Shown here: in pieces, positions 36,948-45,764 of the stretch
Position numbering within the stretch: the stretch's first letter is position 1
Layout: each line of letters opens with the position of its first letter
NCBI GenBank assembly: GCA_031553495.1
Contig: JAVBLN010000031.1
Location: forward strand, 62,001 to 126,000
Length of the DNA: 64,000 nucleotides
From: Pinibacter sp031553495
GTDB taxonomy: Bacteria > Bacteroidota > Bacteroidia > Chitinophagales > Chitinophagaceae
Direction: 5' to 3'
Notes under the pieces: model-generated
Database searches by the model: none
What the model was told of the DNA's origin: nothing
What the model saw: only the letters and a program-made list of their open reading frames with translations
Made by a program: the position numbers and the translations under genes

Positions 36948-38050
36948 GCCAGGCGTGTTTTAAATTTTTTTAAACTGATTGTTAGCAACACTATGCACAT
37001 ACACACAAGAACCAACGTTTGTTTCCATACCGCTTCAAAGCCAAGCCCCTTAAGCATTATAGCCTTCATGATATAATAAAACCAACGTGATGGAATTATC
37101 ATTGAAAGGTATTGCAATATTTTGGGCATGTTTTCTAAAGGGAACAGAAAGCCGGTAAATAGTATGGTTGGTAACATCATTCCCATCATGGATATGAGCA
37201 TGGCTGTTTGTTGTGAATTGGTGATTGTGGAAACGAGTATGCCAAATGAGAGACAGGTAATAATGAATAATGTGCTTTCTGCAATAAGCAATATAAAACT
37301 TCCCTGGGTAGGTACATTCAGCACAAAAGTGCCCAACAATAATATGATTATAAGATCAATAAAAGCGATAGTTAAAAAGGGAATCACCTTTGAAAAAATT
37401 ACATACAGAGGCTTGAAAGGCGATACCAGCAATATTTCCATCGTTCCTAATTCTTTTTCTTTTACAATGGAAACGGAAGTTAAGGTTGTGCAGATGATCA
37501 TTAGTATAAGCGCGATTACACCCGGTATGAAATTGATGGAACCATTCAATTCCGGATTATACAGCATGCGTAACTCCGGTGTAATGGTATAAGGAATGGT
37601 GATGTTTTTGTTCAGATCGTTTTGATATTGGGAAACTATTGCAATAAGATAATTAGTAATTGTTTTAGCAGTGTTTGGATCGCTGGCATCAGCAATAATT
37701 TGTACACCGGCTTTATTTGAATGTAGCAGGTCGCGATTAAAATTCACCGGAAAAACGATGGCGCATTTTACTTTTCCTTTTTTGAAAGCCTTGTCCATTT
37801 CTTCATAAGAAAGAGTTGCTCTTTCAATAGTGAAATAACTACTCGCTTCAATTCGTGATATTATATTTTGAGTGGCTGCGTCTTTAGATTGATCTACCAC
37901 TACAATTTTCGCGTTTTTTATTTCACTTGTAAGAGCAAATCCAAACAGCAACACCTGGGCAACCGGCAATCCGAACAAAATCAGCAATGTTCGTTTATCC
38001 CGAAATACATGATAAAATTCTTTTCTTACAAATACGAGAAACTGCTTCAT
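36944..38050 (-). CDS. ABC-2 efflux permease (YbhS-like)
   Basis: A 368-residue ABC-2 permease with the same layout as its neighbour (VRKEFYHVFRDKRTLLIL at the start, an outside domain with IVVVDQSKDAATQ, five C-terminal helices, SIVKEKELGTMEILLVSPF near 195). The N-terminal outside domain is the usual place where substrate or the fusion protein meets the permease. The stop is shared with the start of the second permease (ATGA). Substrate is unknown; lipophilic cations or antibiotics are typical for this family. Confidence 0.9.
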   Translation of the reverse strand: MKQFLVFVRKEFYHVFRDKRTLLILFGLPVAQVLLFGFALTSEIKNAKIVVVDQSKDAATQNIISRIEASSYFTIERATLSYEEMDKAFKKGKVKCAIVFPVNFNRDLLHSNKAGVQIIADASDPNTAKTITNYLIAIVSQYQNDLNKNITIPYTITPELRMLYNPELNGSINFIPGVIALILMIICTTLTSVSIVKEKELGTMEILLVSPFKPLYVIFSKVIPFLTIAFIDLIIILLLGTFVLNVPTQGSFILLIAESTLFIITCLSFGILVSTITNSQQTAMLISMMGMMLPTILFTGFLFPLENMPKILQYLSMIIPSRWFYYIMKAIMLKGLGFEAVWKQTLVLVCMCIVLLTISLKKFKTRLA

Positions 38051-38098
38051 TTGAATAAGTTGAGAGTTGAGAATTGAGAGTTGAGAATGCTATTAATT
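38050..38098. repeat. Short-word repeat
   Basis: Degenerate repeats of GTTGAGA / ATTGAGA directly upstream of the permease start, related to the words in the 51205 and 54834 elements. Confidence 0.7.
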
Positions 38099-38123
38099 AT
38101 TACAAGTTGCAACATTTATAATC

Positions 38124-38205
38124 TTTTTTATTTATGTACCAAGCGGTAGTGCTGCTAGTGAGCAACTGTTGCGTCGCACACTTCAACTGTATCAATCAAT
38201 TGAGC
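38124..38205 (+). repeat. 42-bp-period repeat, copy 14
   Basis: Forward, diverged copy with core GTTGCGTCGCACACTTC; arms end TAGTGAGC and CAATTGAGC. It splits the efflux operon between the four-helix gene and the permeases. Confidence 0.85.
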
Positions 38206-38259
38206 GAAATGTTTCAATTTGGTCAATTGTTGCGCTAATAATTAAGTCTGTTCTCACTT

Positions 38260-38616
38260 TCAATCCTTAATGTTTAATTTAGTTTTAGTTGTTTTCACTA
38301 TGCTTACTAATAGTTTTATTAATTCATCACAATCCGATTGAATGGACTTGTATTCTTTAATTTGTAAATAGTTTGTTTCTGTTAAAGGCAGCAGCCAATA
38401 ATCCACCTCGTTCGCTTCTTTTAGAGCAACATTCATCTTATTCAAAAAATCGGGTTTTGATTGGGCATGCGCGGCTTCGCGTATTAAGGCTCCAATGGCA
38501 GTTCCACTTCTGAGTAATTGTTTGGATAATACAAATTCCTTTTGCAAATATTTATATAAGTTGATAATTCTTATTGAAAAAGCTATCGATTTGTCTGCTA
38601 CAACGCTTTTAGTCAT
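38260..38616 (-). CDS. Four-helix bundle protein (S23/IVP family)
   Basis: About 118 residues from the ATG at 38616 (an upstream TTG at 38670 gives an unlikely longer N-terminus). Family marks are FVLSKQLLRSGTAIGALIREA near residue 30 and LKEANEVDYWLLPLTE near 68. Relatives were first found inside 23S rRNA intervening sequences and also occur as single genes across Bacteroidota; their molecular job is not settled. Here it lies between the second ATPase and the permeases of an efflux operon, which is unusual. Confidence 0.85.
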   Translation of the reverse strand: MTKSVVADKSIAFSIRIINLYKYLQKEFVLSKQLLRSGTAIGALIREAAHAQSKPDFLNKMNVALKEANEVDYWLLPLTETNYLQIKEYKSIQSDCDELIKLLVSIVKTTKTKLNIKD

Positions 38617-38666
38617 TAGTATAAATTTTGTTATTGTTTTGTTGCTTAGATTAAGACAAATAATTC

Positions 38667-39407
38667 TCAATTCTCCACTCTCTTAGCTCCTCTTGCCAAC
38701 TCATAAAACACATCATTCATAGTTTGTGCTGAAAATGTTTTTTTGAGATTACCGGGTGTGTCCAGCGCATCAATTCTTCCATCAACCATTATTGAAATGC
38801 GGTTGCAATATTCTGCTTCATCCATATAGTGAGTGGTTACAAATATGGTGATGCCTTTATCAGCCGCGTCATAAATAAGGTCCCAGAATTGGCGGCGGGT
38901 AACGGGATCCACGCCTCCGGTTGGTTCGTCGAGAAAAACGATTTTTGGATCATGAATTATGGCAACGGAAAACGCGAGCTTTTGTTTCCAACCTAATGGC
39001 AATCCGCCAACCATTTTTTTTGCTTCGTTTTGCAGGCCTAAAGTTGTTATCAGCTTATTACTTTTTTCTTTCAGCTCTTTATCTGAAAGTCCATAGATGC
39101 CGCCAAAGAATTCAATATTTTCAAGTATGGTAAGGTTTTCATACAAAGAAAATTTTTGACTCATATAGCCAATGTTTCTTTTAATTTTTTCCTGTTGTTT
39201 ATAAACATTATAACCGGCAACTGTAGCTTCACCGGAGGTAGGGTAGGAGAGCCCGCAGAGCATACGCATAGCGGTTGTTTTTCCTGCGCCGTTTGCACCC
39301 AGGAAACCAAAGATCTCACCGGGGTTCACATCAAAGGAAATTTTATTTACAGCTATAAAATTGCCGAATTGTTTAGTGAGATCTTTGCATATAATGGCTT
39401 TGTTCAT
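38667..39407 (-). CDS. ABC transporter ATPase (C-half of YbhF-like)
   Basis: A 246-residue ATPase: Walker A GANGAGKTT near 36, Q-loop YMSQKFSLYE near 82, Walker B KIVFLDEPTGGVDP near 157, H-loop TTHYMDEAEYC. The signature is LPLGWKQKLAF instead of LSGGxxQ, as in the second half of E. coli YbhF. The last codons, AGAGTGGAGAATTGA, are themselves part of a word repeat. It works with the ATPase gene 71 bp upstream as a heterodimer (inference). Confidence 0.92.
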   Translation of the reverse strand: MNKAIICKDLTKQFGNFIAVNKISFDVNPGEIFGFLGANGAGKTTAMRMLCGLSYPTSGEATVAGYNVYKQQEKIKRNIGYMSQKFSLYENLTILENIEFFGGIYGLSDKELKEKSNKLITTLGLQNEAKKMVGGLPLGWKQKLAFSVAIIHDPKIVFLDEPTGGVDPVTRRQFWDLIYDAADKGITIFVTTHYMDEAEYCNRISIMVDGRIDALDTPGNLKKTFSAQTMNDVFYELARGAKRVEN

Positions 39408-39478
39408 AGTTGATGGTTTTGGCTGATAGTTGATGGTTGATGTATACTAGCTTCTGCCAACTGTCTTCTGCCAGCTGA
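39408..39478. repeat. Short-word repeats
   Basis: GATAGTTGATGGTTGATG followed by CTTCTGCCAACTGTCTTCTG-type words fill the gap between the two ATPase genes. Confidence 0.6.
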
Positions 39479-40396
39479 CTACTGCATACTCAACCTGATA
39501 AAACTATCTTCAATTGTTGGTTCTATTTTTTTTATTTCGATTGTAGAATTGTGTTTTTGTTGTAAGAACAACAGCAGGTCGTTTGGTGATTTGTTAGTTT
39601 CATTTTTGAAAGCAACATGTATAAATTCTCCAAATGCATAAGCAGCTTTTATATTATCGTAATTTCTGCATTCGGTCAGCAATTTGTACATGCCATTTCC
39701 TTTTATTGCATACAGTTGATCCGGATAGGTCGATACTATGTTTTCCGGAGTATTGATGGTAAGTATTTTCCCGTTTTGAATAAGAGCTATCCTTTCGCAC
39801 AGTGTAGCTTCGTCCATATATGGAGTGGACACCATTATTGTTATATCCTGTTGTTTCAGACGTTTAAGCATTTCCCAAAACTCTTTTCTTGAAACGGCAT
39901 CCACACCGGTTGTGGGTTCATCTAAAAATAATACGCTCGGCTTGTGAATAAGGGCACAGCAAAGCGCGAGCTTTTGTTTCATGCCTCCTGATAATTTTCC
40001 TGCACGTCTTTTTTTGAAGGGCTCTATTTGTACATAAATGTCTTTAATAAGGTTATAGTTTTCTTCAAATGTTGTTCCGAAAAGTGATGCGAAAAAAGCA
40101 AGGTTTTCTTCTATTGTTAAATCCTGGTAGAGTGAGAATTTACCAGGCATATAGCCAACACAACTTCGTATCTTTTTATAGTCTTTTATTACATCCCAAC
40201 CATCAACCATTGCAGTTCCCTTGTCGGCAATGAGCAGTGTTGTTAATATTCTGAACAATGATGATTTGCCGGCGCCATCCGGACCTATTAAGCCAAATAG
40301 TTCGCCTTTCGCAACCTCAAATGAAATGTCATCTAGCGCTAAAATGCTGCCTTTGTTGTATGTTTTTGTAATATGTTGAACACTTATTGAACTCAT
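39479..40396 (-). CDS. ABC transporter ATPase (N-half of YbhF-like)
   Basis: A 305-residue ATPase: Walker A GPDGAGKSS near 38 (as in YbhF N-half), signature KLSGGMKQKLAL near 135, Walker B VLFLDEPTTGVDAVS near 157, then a C-terminal extension of about 90 residues. The pair of ATPase genes equals one YbhF cut in two. It lies 35 bp after the membrane-fusion gene in the same direction. Confidence 0.92.
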   Translation of the reverse strand: MSSISVQHITKTYNKGSILALDDISFEVAKGELFGLIGPDGAGKSSLFRILTTLLIADKGTAMVDGWDVIKDYKKIRSCVGYMPGKFSLYQDLTIEENLAFFASLFGTTFEENYNLIKDIYVQIEPFKKRRAGKLSGGMKQKLALCCALIHKPSVLFLDEPTTGVDAVSRKEFWEMLKRLKQQDITIMVSTPYMDEATLCERIALIQNGKILTINTPENIVSTYPDQLYAIKGNGMYKLLTECRNYDNIKAAYAFGEFIHVAFKNETNKSPNDLLLFLQQKHNSTIEIKKIEPTIEDSFIRLSMQ

Positions 40397-40431
40397 GATT
40401 TGTTTTTGTTTTCAGGGAAACTTTATACATC

Positions 40432-41376
40432 TCACTTCAATAACACCTCCCCATACATTCCAATCTTTAGATAGCCGTCATTTTTTACACGCACTTTAAT
40501 AGCGTACACAAGGTTAGCTCTTTCATCTTTTGTTTGAATTGTCTTTGGCGTAAATTCAGATTTGCTTGAAATCCAACTTATGCTTCCTTTGTAGTTCTTG
40601 TAATTTTTTTTGCCATCGTCAATTCTTACAATTACTTCCTGTCCAGGTTTTATTTGTGGCAATTGGGTTCCTGTAATGTATGCTCTTAAGTATAACGTAT
40701 CTGTATTGGCTATTTTATATAATGCTTTTCCAATAGTTGCCATTTCTCCCTGAAGTGCATACCGGGTAAGCACAGTTCCTTTTGCAGGATTTATTATAAC
40801 ACCTTTTCTTATTTGGTCTTCAATGGTAGCAACGGATTTTTCAAGTGGGTTTTTCTCGCTCATTACAGATCTGTTCATGTTTGCAATATTGGTTTCCTGC
40901 ACAACGATCTGCTGTTTAGTTGCGGTTATCTGTTTTTGTAATTGATCAACCATAGCGTTAATATCATCAAGTTGCTTACGTGTTGCCGCATCTGCTTTTA
41001 CAAGTTTTTCGGTTCTTGCTTTCTCATGCAGTTGCTGCTCCAGTTGAGATTGTTGTACAGCAAGTTGTTTTTTTATCAACTCCAGTTGAGGGCGGGGATC
41101 CGTAGTTTTTTCATTCAAAGAACGAATTGTTGCCTGAACCTGATCACGTTGCAACTCCACTCCGGCAACATCTATTTTACCCACAATCGCATTTTCTTGT
41201 AAGGTGTCCCCTTCATTTACTGTAAAAGAAAGGATCTGTCCATTTTGTTGGGCTGATACGATAACTTCATCGGCTTCAAAGTTTCCTGAAGCGTCAAAAT
41301 CCTTTTTATTAAGATTGCACGCGGTTATAAGCAACGTCGCGATTAATGATAATGATAAAGTGAATTTATGTTTCAT
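40432..41376 (-). CDS. HlyD-type membrane fusion lipoprotein (YbhG-like)
   Basis: A 314-residue periplasmic adaptor. Signal peptide with lipobox LLITAC (Cys20), then a barrel-sandwich half (GQILSFTVNEGDTLQ near 47), a long coiled-coil hairpin (about 75-190), the returning lipoyl half (GVIINPAKGTVLTRYALQGE near 195) and a beta-barrel. It would join the ABC inner-membrane pump to the TolC-like outer-membrane channel coded just upstream. Confidence 0.92.
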   Translation of the reverse strand: MKHKFTLSLSLIATLLITACNLNKKDFDASGNFEADEVIVSAQQNGQILSFTVNEGDTLQENAIVGKIDVAGVELQRDQVQATIRSLNEKTTDPRPQLELIKKQLAVQQSQLEQQLHEKARTEKLVKADAATRKQLDDINAMVDQLQKQITATKQQIVVQETNIANMNRSVMSEKNPLEKSVATIEDQIRKGVIINPAKGTVLTRYALQGEMATIGKALYKIANTDTLYLRAYITGTQLPQIKPGQEVIVRIDDGKKNYKNYKGSISWISSKSEFTPKTIQTKDERANLVYAIKVRVKNDGYLKIGMYGEVLLK

Positions 41377-41401
41377 AATATCGGTTTAGATTTTGTTGAT
41401 T

Positions 41402-42661
41402 TCAATTTCCTGCGGTGTTCTTATAGTTGTATTGTACCTGCAACAATTGCATTTCATGCAATGCTGCATTTAATCGTGCCTGGTTCTCATCATTTATTTT
41501 TACTATAAAGTCATGTGTTGTTATCACTCCGTTGTCCAGTTGCGCATTGGCGGCACTTTTAATCGATGTTCGTAATGTAATAATATCATCATCGTGTTTC
41601 AATAATTGTTGATACTTTATTGCTTCTTCATTTTGTTGGGACAAACTGAGCTGTGTGTTAAATAGAAAAGTTTCTTTTTGTATATCGATGTTATTGCGGT
41701 TTATAGTCATCAGTTTTTTGTCATTCTTATTTGTATAAAATCCGCTCAAAGGCCAGTTAAAACGTAATCCGATTATGCCGTAAAGACCGAAATCATTACT
41801 GATAAAATCATATGTAGGGCGACCATAATAGCCTTGGGCAAATGCGCTTACTTTCGGAATATGATTCAGTGAAAGCTGCTTCTCCTGTATATCGTATAGT
41901 TTTTTCTGAGAGTCAAATTGTTTTAATTCAGGGCGATTGATATCCGGAGTAAGATTTGGACTGGCTGGTGTTTCCAGCTCTGTGGCATCATCTGTTTTTT
42001 CATTAATAAAAATTGCGAGCATAGCCAGGAGACCTTTTTTATTTGCTTGTAATTCTATTTTATTTTGGTCAGCATTTATTAATTCCGCTTGTAATTCATC
42101 TACATTACTTTTAAAAGCTGTGCCATTGTTGTATGCAGCTTCCACTCTTTCCAACGCGTTCTGTATATCATTTTTTTTGAGCTCCAATAATTCAAGTTGT
42201 TTATTGATAAGTAACACTCCAAAATATAGCTGATTGATACGATTTTTAATAGAATATAAATTTACTTCCAATGTTTGCTCTTGAATAGTTGCATTTGCAT
42301 TTTGCGTTTCTTTATTGTATTTAATTGCACCTCCATCATAAATCGTTTGAGTAAGCTCTGCCCCTATTCTGTATTGGTCTTTGCTTAGCACAGGATAAAG
42401 TACGCCCTGCACCAGTTTTGGAAATTCAGTTACATCGGATTGATAAGTGGCCTGGCCTGTCACATTTATTTGCGGCAGATAACCTTTTGCTATATTTTCA
42501 ATAGTAAAGTCACGGGTTTTTCCAATCAGGTCTCTTTGCTTAATTAGCGGATAATTTTCTCTGGCTTTTGCATAGCATTCTTCCAGTGTAAGTTTTTTTG
42601 ATTGTGCGACAACATTGAAGAACCAAAGAAAACATGCGGTTAAAGCGATAAGTTTATTCAT
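41402..42661 (-). CDS. TolC-like outer membrane efflux protein
   Basis: A 419-residue protein with signal peptide (1-19), KLTLEECYAKARENYPLIKQ at the start of the first helical repeat, FNWPLSGFYTNKNDKKL near 300 and two long helical OEP repeats. It should form the trimeric exit duct for the adaptor and ABC pump of this operon. The E. coli ybh operon has no such gene and uses the common TolC. Confidence 0.92.
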   Translation of the reverse strand: MNKLIALTACFLWFFNVVAQSKKLTLEECYAKARENYPLIKQRDLIGKTRDFTIENIAKGYLPQINVTGQATYQSDVTEFPKLVQGVLYPVLSKDQYRIGAELTQTIYDGGAIKYNKETQNANATIQEQTLEVNLYSIKNRINQLYFGVLLINKQLELLELKKNDIQNALERVEAAYNNGTAFKSNVDELQAELINADQNKIELQANKKGLLAMLAIFINEKTDDATELETPASPNLTPDINRPELKQFDSQKKLYDIQEKQLSLNHIPKVSAFAQGYYGRPTYDFISNDFGLYGIIGLRFNWPLSGFYTNKNDKKLMTINRNNIDIQKETFLFNTQLSLSQQNEEAIKYQQLLKHDDDIITLRTSIKSAANAQLDNGVITTHDFIVKINDENQARLNAALHEMQLLQVQYNYKNTAGN

Positions 42662-42686
42662 AACAGCAGGTTTAATCTTAATAATA

Positions 42687-43304
42687 TTATTTTCCTTTTA
42701 TCATTTGCATTATCCATATCGGAAGTAATTTTTTTCTTTCCTGCAGCAGATTATTAAAGTCTTCTTTTTTACTTAACCCTATTTCATTAATCATTGGTTG
42801 GCCTATGAAGGGAAATATAATCATACTTAAAATATTGATAAGAATATTGATTGGGTTAGAAGTTGCATTTTTGTTTTTGGACAACTCCTGTTGTAGCTGC
42901 TTGAAGAAATAAGATTTTTGCAATATCTGTTTATTAAAAATGCCTTTAATCACTTTGGGATTTGCCTTTACTGAATTTAGAATAAATAAAGGTAAATCAG
43001 GCTGAGCGCTTAGCTTATCTATATAAAAGCTTACCAATATTTGTATTTTTTCTTTCAAACTGGTTTCTTCGTTATACATGATTGTTTTTATTCCCGATAT
43101 GAAATGCATGAAATTTTCAATCATAACAATCTCAAACAGTTTTTCTTTACTTCTGAAGTAATAATTAAGAAGCGCAAGATTCATACCAGCTTCCTCGGCA
43201 ATATCTCTGGTGCGGGCAGCGGCGTAGCCTTTACTTGTAAAAATTTTTCTTGCGGCCTCCTTTATCTTTTCTTCAGTTGTTATATCCTTTGCTTTTTTTG
43301 ACAT
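42687..43304 (-). CDS. TetR-family regulator of the first efflux operon
   Basis: A 205-residue repressor-type protein: helix-turn-helix at residues 13-57 (ARKIFTSKGYAAARTRDIAE, EAGMNLALLNYYFRSKEKLF), then a helical ligand-binding domain. It is the first gene of the operon that runs to 35829, a position like that of cecR (ybiH) before ybhGFSR. An 18-bp palindrome 55 bp upstream of its start is a candidate operator. Confidence 0.92.
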   Translation of the reverse strand: MSKKAKDITTEEKIKEAARKIFTSKGYAAARTRDIAEEAGMNLALLNYYFRSKEKLFEIVMIENFMHFISGIKTIMYNEETSLKEKIQILVSFYIDKLSAQPDLPLFILNSVKANPKVIKGIFNKQILQKSYFFKQLQQELSKNKNATSNPINILINILSMIIFPFIGQPMINEIGLSKKEDFNNLLQERKKLLPIWIMQMIKGK

Positions 43305-43324
43305 GAACGGGTTATTTACTGTAA

Positions 43325-43376
43325 ATATAAATTACAATTTTCGAAATCAAAAAAAATATTTAATCAAATGATTAAA
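43325..43376 (-). promoter_or_regulatory. Candidate promoter and TetR operator for the first efflux operon
   Basis: On the reverse strand TATATTTA (43325-43332) differs by one base from TAnnTTTG. Upstream lies the palindrome TTTAATCA-AA-TGATTAAA (43359-43376), a plausible binding site for the TetR protein coded just downstream. Confidence 0.45.
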
Positions 43377-43440
43377 ATTATTTTTTAAAAATTGTATTTG
43401 CACTTATGGTATTATGTTTTAAACTGCTTAATTTTAATAT

Positions 43441-43519
43441 TATTTTTTGCAAATCGGCGGTATTGCTACTATCAAGCATCGTTGTGTCACTCACTTGTGC
43501 GGTAGTAATTCTTTTCGGC
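43441..43519 (+). repeat. 42-bp-period repeat, copy 15
   Basis: Forward copy between the two divergent TetR genes. Core GTTGTGTCACTCACTTGT, left arm CGGTATTGCTACTATCAAGC, right arm CGGTAGTAATTCTTTTCGGC. Confidence 0.93.
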
Positions 43520-43663
43520 AAATAATGGCTTTCAGGCAAAATTTTTTCAACCTGAAGTTTAAATTAGAACTTTTCAAGGTTTGTTTACATCCATACCAAT
43601 AATCACAAAACGAAAACCTGCTTCTGTCTGAATTGGATTTGTAATGGGTTAGAAATTCAAAAA

Positions 43664-43691
43664 AATAATGAATGAATATTCATTCATTATT
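43664..43691. promoter_or_regulatory. 28-bp perfect palindrome, probable TetR operator
   Basis: A perfect inverted repeat with half-site AATAATGAATGAAT and centre AT|AT, without spacer. It ends one base before the -7 box TATATTTG and 13 bp before the ATG of the TetR gene at 43705. A bound dimer would cover the promoter, so autorepression is likely (inference). Confidence 0.75.
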
Positions 43692-43692
43692 G

Positions 43693-43700
43693 TATATTTG
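43693..43700 (+). promoter_or_regulatory. -7 box of the second efflux operon
   Basis: TATATTTG fits TAnnTTTG. The A of the ATG at 43705 is only four bases after its G, so the mRNA would have almost no leader. Confidence 0.6.
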
Positions 43701-43704
43701 CATC

Positions 43705-44268
43705 ATGACAAAAAAAGACGCTATTTTAAATGCAGCGCTCAAGCTGGTGAATAAAGAAGGGTTTTATCATTTAAACATGAAAAATCTGTCAATTGAAGCG
43801 GGTGTGGCTGTTGGTACAGCCTATTTGTATTTTAGCAGTAAGGAAGCGCTTATCAACGAGTTGTATATTAGAATAGTAAACGACTTTAAAATTGCCGTAT
43901 TGAAAGGGTATGATACTACCCGGGCCGATAAGGATAATTTTATGGAAATGGTAGGTAATGCTGTGGATTTTTATGTGAGCAATCCGGATTGTTTCAGTTT
44001 TATTGAGCAATATTCTTATTCTCCTTTTTTATTTAAGGAAACGCATGAAGAGAATTTTTTAATACTAGAACCTCTTTATAAAATAATAAAGCTGGCAAAA
44101 AAGCGTAAAACAATAAAAGAGCTTTCTGGGCCTTTATGTTTGGCTCTTGCTTATGGGCCTGTTGTTACTATGGTTCGCTTACATCTTGCCGGCAAGGCTG
44201 ATCTGTCAAAAAGAAATCAACGGGTTGGCCTTGTAGAATGTTGCTGGAATAATATAAAAGCAGATTAA
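43705..44268 (+). CDS. TetR-family regulator of the second efflux operon
   Basis: About 187 residues from the ATG at 43705 (MTKKDAILNAALKLVNKEGF). An in-frame ATG at 43672 lies inside the 28-bp palindrome and upstream of the -7 box, so it is an unlikely start. Helix-turn-helix: FYHLNMKNLSIEAGVAVGTA then YLYFSSKEALI. The ligand domain is short. It leads a TolC, HlyD, ABC-2 permease row in one direction and should regulate it. Confidence 0.9.
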   Translation: MTKKDAILNAALKLVNKEGFYHLNMKNLSIEAGVAVGTAYLYFSSKEALINELYIRIVNDFKIAVLKGYDTTRADKDNFMEMVGNAVDFYVSNPDCFSFIEQYSYSPFLFKETHEENFLILEPLYKIIKLAKKRKTIKELSGPLCLALAYGPVVTMVRLHLAGKADLSKRNQRVGLVECCWNNIKAD

Positions 44269-44287
44269 ATGACTATAAAACTTTGTT

Positions 44288-45685
44288 ATGAAATTGTTAG
44301 TGATGAAGAGTTTTAAAATGTTGTGTTTATTGTTATTGGCCAAGCCGGTTTTATCTCAACCTATTGATACTACTTTGCAGCAGCTTGTTGAGAAGGCTTG
44401 CATGAAAAGTTACGATGAGCAGATTTACAAACAAAAAACCGAAGAAATAAGATTGGATAGGCGGAATGCGAAAAGTACATTCTTGCCGAAAGTGTCTGGT
44501 AGCATGGCTTATATGCGGCTAAACGATGATTTAAGATTGTCTGCAGATTTGGAGAATTTATTGTTGGGATCAGAAAAATTATTGATTAAGGAGCATTTAG
44601 GTATTCCGTTTAATGTGAGCTTGCCTGCCAATGTACCTGTAAAACCAATTGACCCCATTCAACAAAAAAACTTATTTACTATTTCGGGAAATGCTGAATG
44701 GGTATTGTTTAGCGGGGGAAAGGTTCATTATGCCCTGCAGGCTTTAGATCATAAGCAAAAAGTAATTGAATACTTAAGTGAACAACAGCGTACAAAAATT
44801 GCAATGGAGACTACTGAATTGTATGATAAGCAGGCATTGCTGATTGCTTCAGAAAGAGCTTTGAAAACAACTGCCGATTACCTGGCTGAACAAAAGCGTT
44901 TTGTTTTGGGTGCTATTAGTAATGGATTGGCTACTCCGCTGGAACGTCAGAAAATTGAATTGGCTGAGCAAAGATTGGAAACACGGAAGTTAGAAGTGAG
45001 CAATAATAAGGAATTAGTGATGGAAAAACTGCACCAACTCACCGGTATTGATATCGCTATACTTAGAGAATGCATTCCTCAACTGACTATCATGGTAAAT
45101 GATGTCTCTGGCACAAATTATAAAAGATCCGAAATTAAGATGCTCGATGAAGCAATTGCGGCTTCAGACAAAAAATACAAAATGGAGATGACGGACTATA
45201 TTCCAAAGGTGGCCGCCATGGGGCATTATGAATTTAGAAAAAAGGATATAACCATGCCCACTGCTGTGCCTACCTGGCTTGTTGGTGTTGGTTTGCAATG
45301 GAATATTTTTGATGGTTTTGTAGCACGAAATAATGCTAAGAAAGCGCATGCGGAGAAAACAGAGTATGAGTTAAGAAAAGCTGAAACAGAAGAATTGATT
45401 GCGTTGGCCAATAAAAAAGCTACACTTGAATTTGCTACAGCCATGCAAAAAATAAAAATGATGCAACAGCAGGTTACGCTTTCAGAAAAAAATCTTGAAC
45501 TTGGAAATAAACAGTTTAGAAATGGATTAACAAATATTACCGAGTATTTAAATAGTGTTAATGATTTAGAAAAATCAAATCTTGATTTGCAGAACACATT
45601 TTATGAACAGCGCAGAGCAGCGTTTGCATTGCTTGAAGCAAAAGGTTTGATTGTTTCATATTTTAAATTGCAAAGTGCAGATTAA
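44288..45685 (+). CDS. TolC-like outer membrane efflux protein
   Basis: A 465-residue OEP-family protein with a signal peptide (about 1-23, cleaved near VLSQP), first repeat start LVEKACMKSYDEQIYKQKTE and second-half marks WNIFDGFVARNNAKKAHAEK near 335. It starts 19 bp after the TetR gene and should be the outer-membrane duct of the second pump. No close likeness to the TolC gene at 41402 beyond the family. Confidence 0.92.
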   Translation: MKLLVMKSFKMLCLLLLAKPVLSQPIDTTLQQLVEKACMKSYDEQIYKQKTEEIRLDRRNAKSTFLPKVSGSMAYMRLNDDLRLSADLENLLLGSEKLLIKEHLGIPFNVSLPANVPVKPIDPIQQKNLFTISGNAEWVLFSGGKVHYALQALDHKQKVIEYLSEQQRTKIAMETTELYDKQALLIASERALKTTADYLAEQKRFVLGAISNGLATPLERQKIELAEQRLETRKLEVSNNKELVMEKLHQLTGIDIAILRECIPQLTIMVNDVSGTNYKRSEIKMLDEAIAASDKKYKMEMTDYIPKVAAMGHYEFRKKDITMPTAVPTWLVGVGLQWNIFDGFVARNNAKKAHAEKTEYELRKAETEELIALANKKATLEFATAMQKIKMMQQQVTLSEKNLELGNKQFRNGLTNITEYLNSVNDLEKSNLDLQNTFYEQRRAAFALLEAKGLIVSYFKLQSAD

Positions 45686-45764
45686 TCTCACATTTTGTAG
45701 CATTAAGCGTTTTATTTCATTTAGAAATCAATCATATTTATAAGAACATTTTAAAATTATAGCA

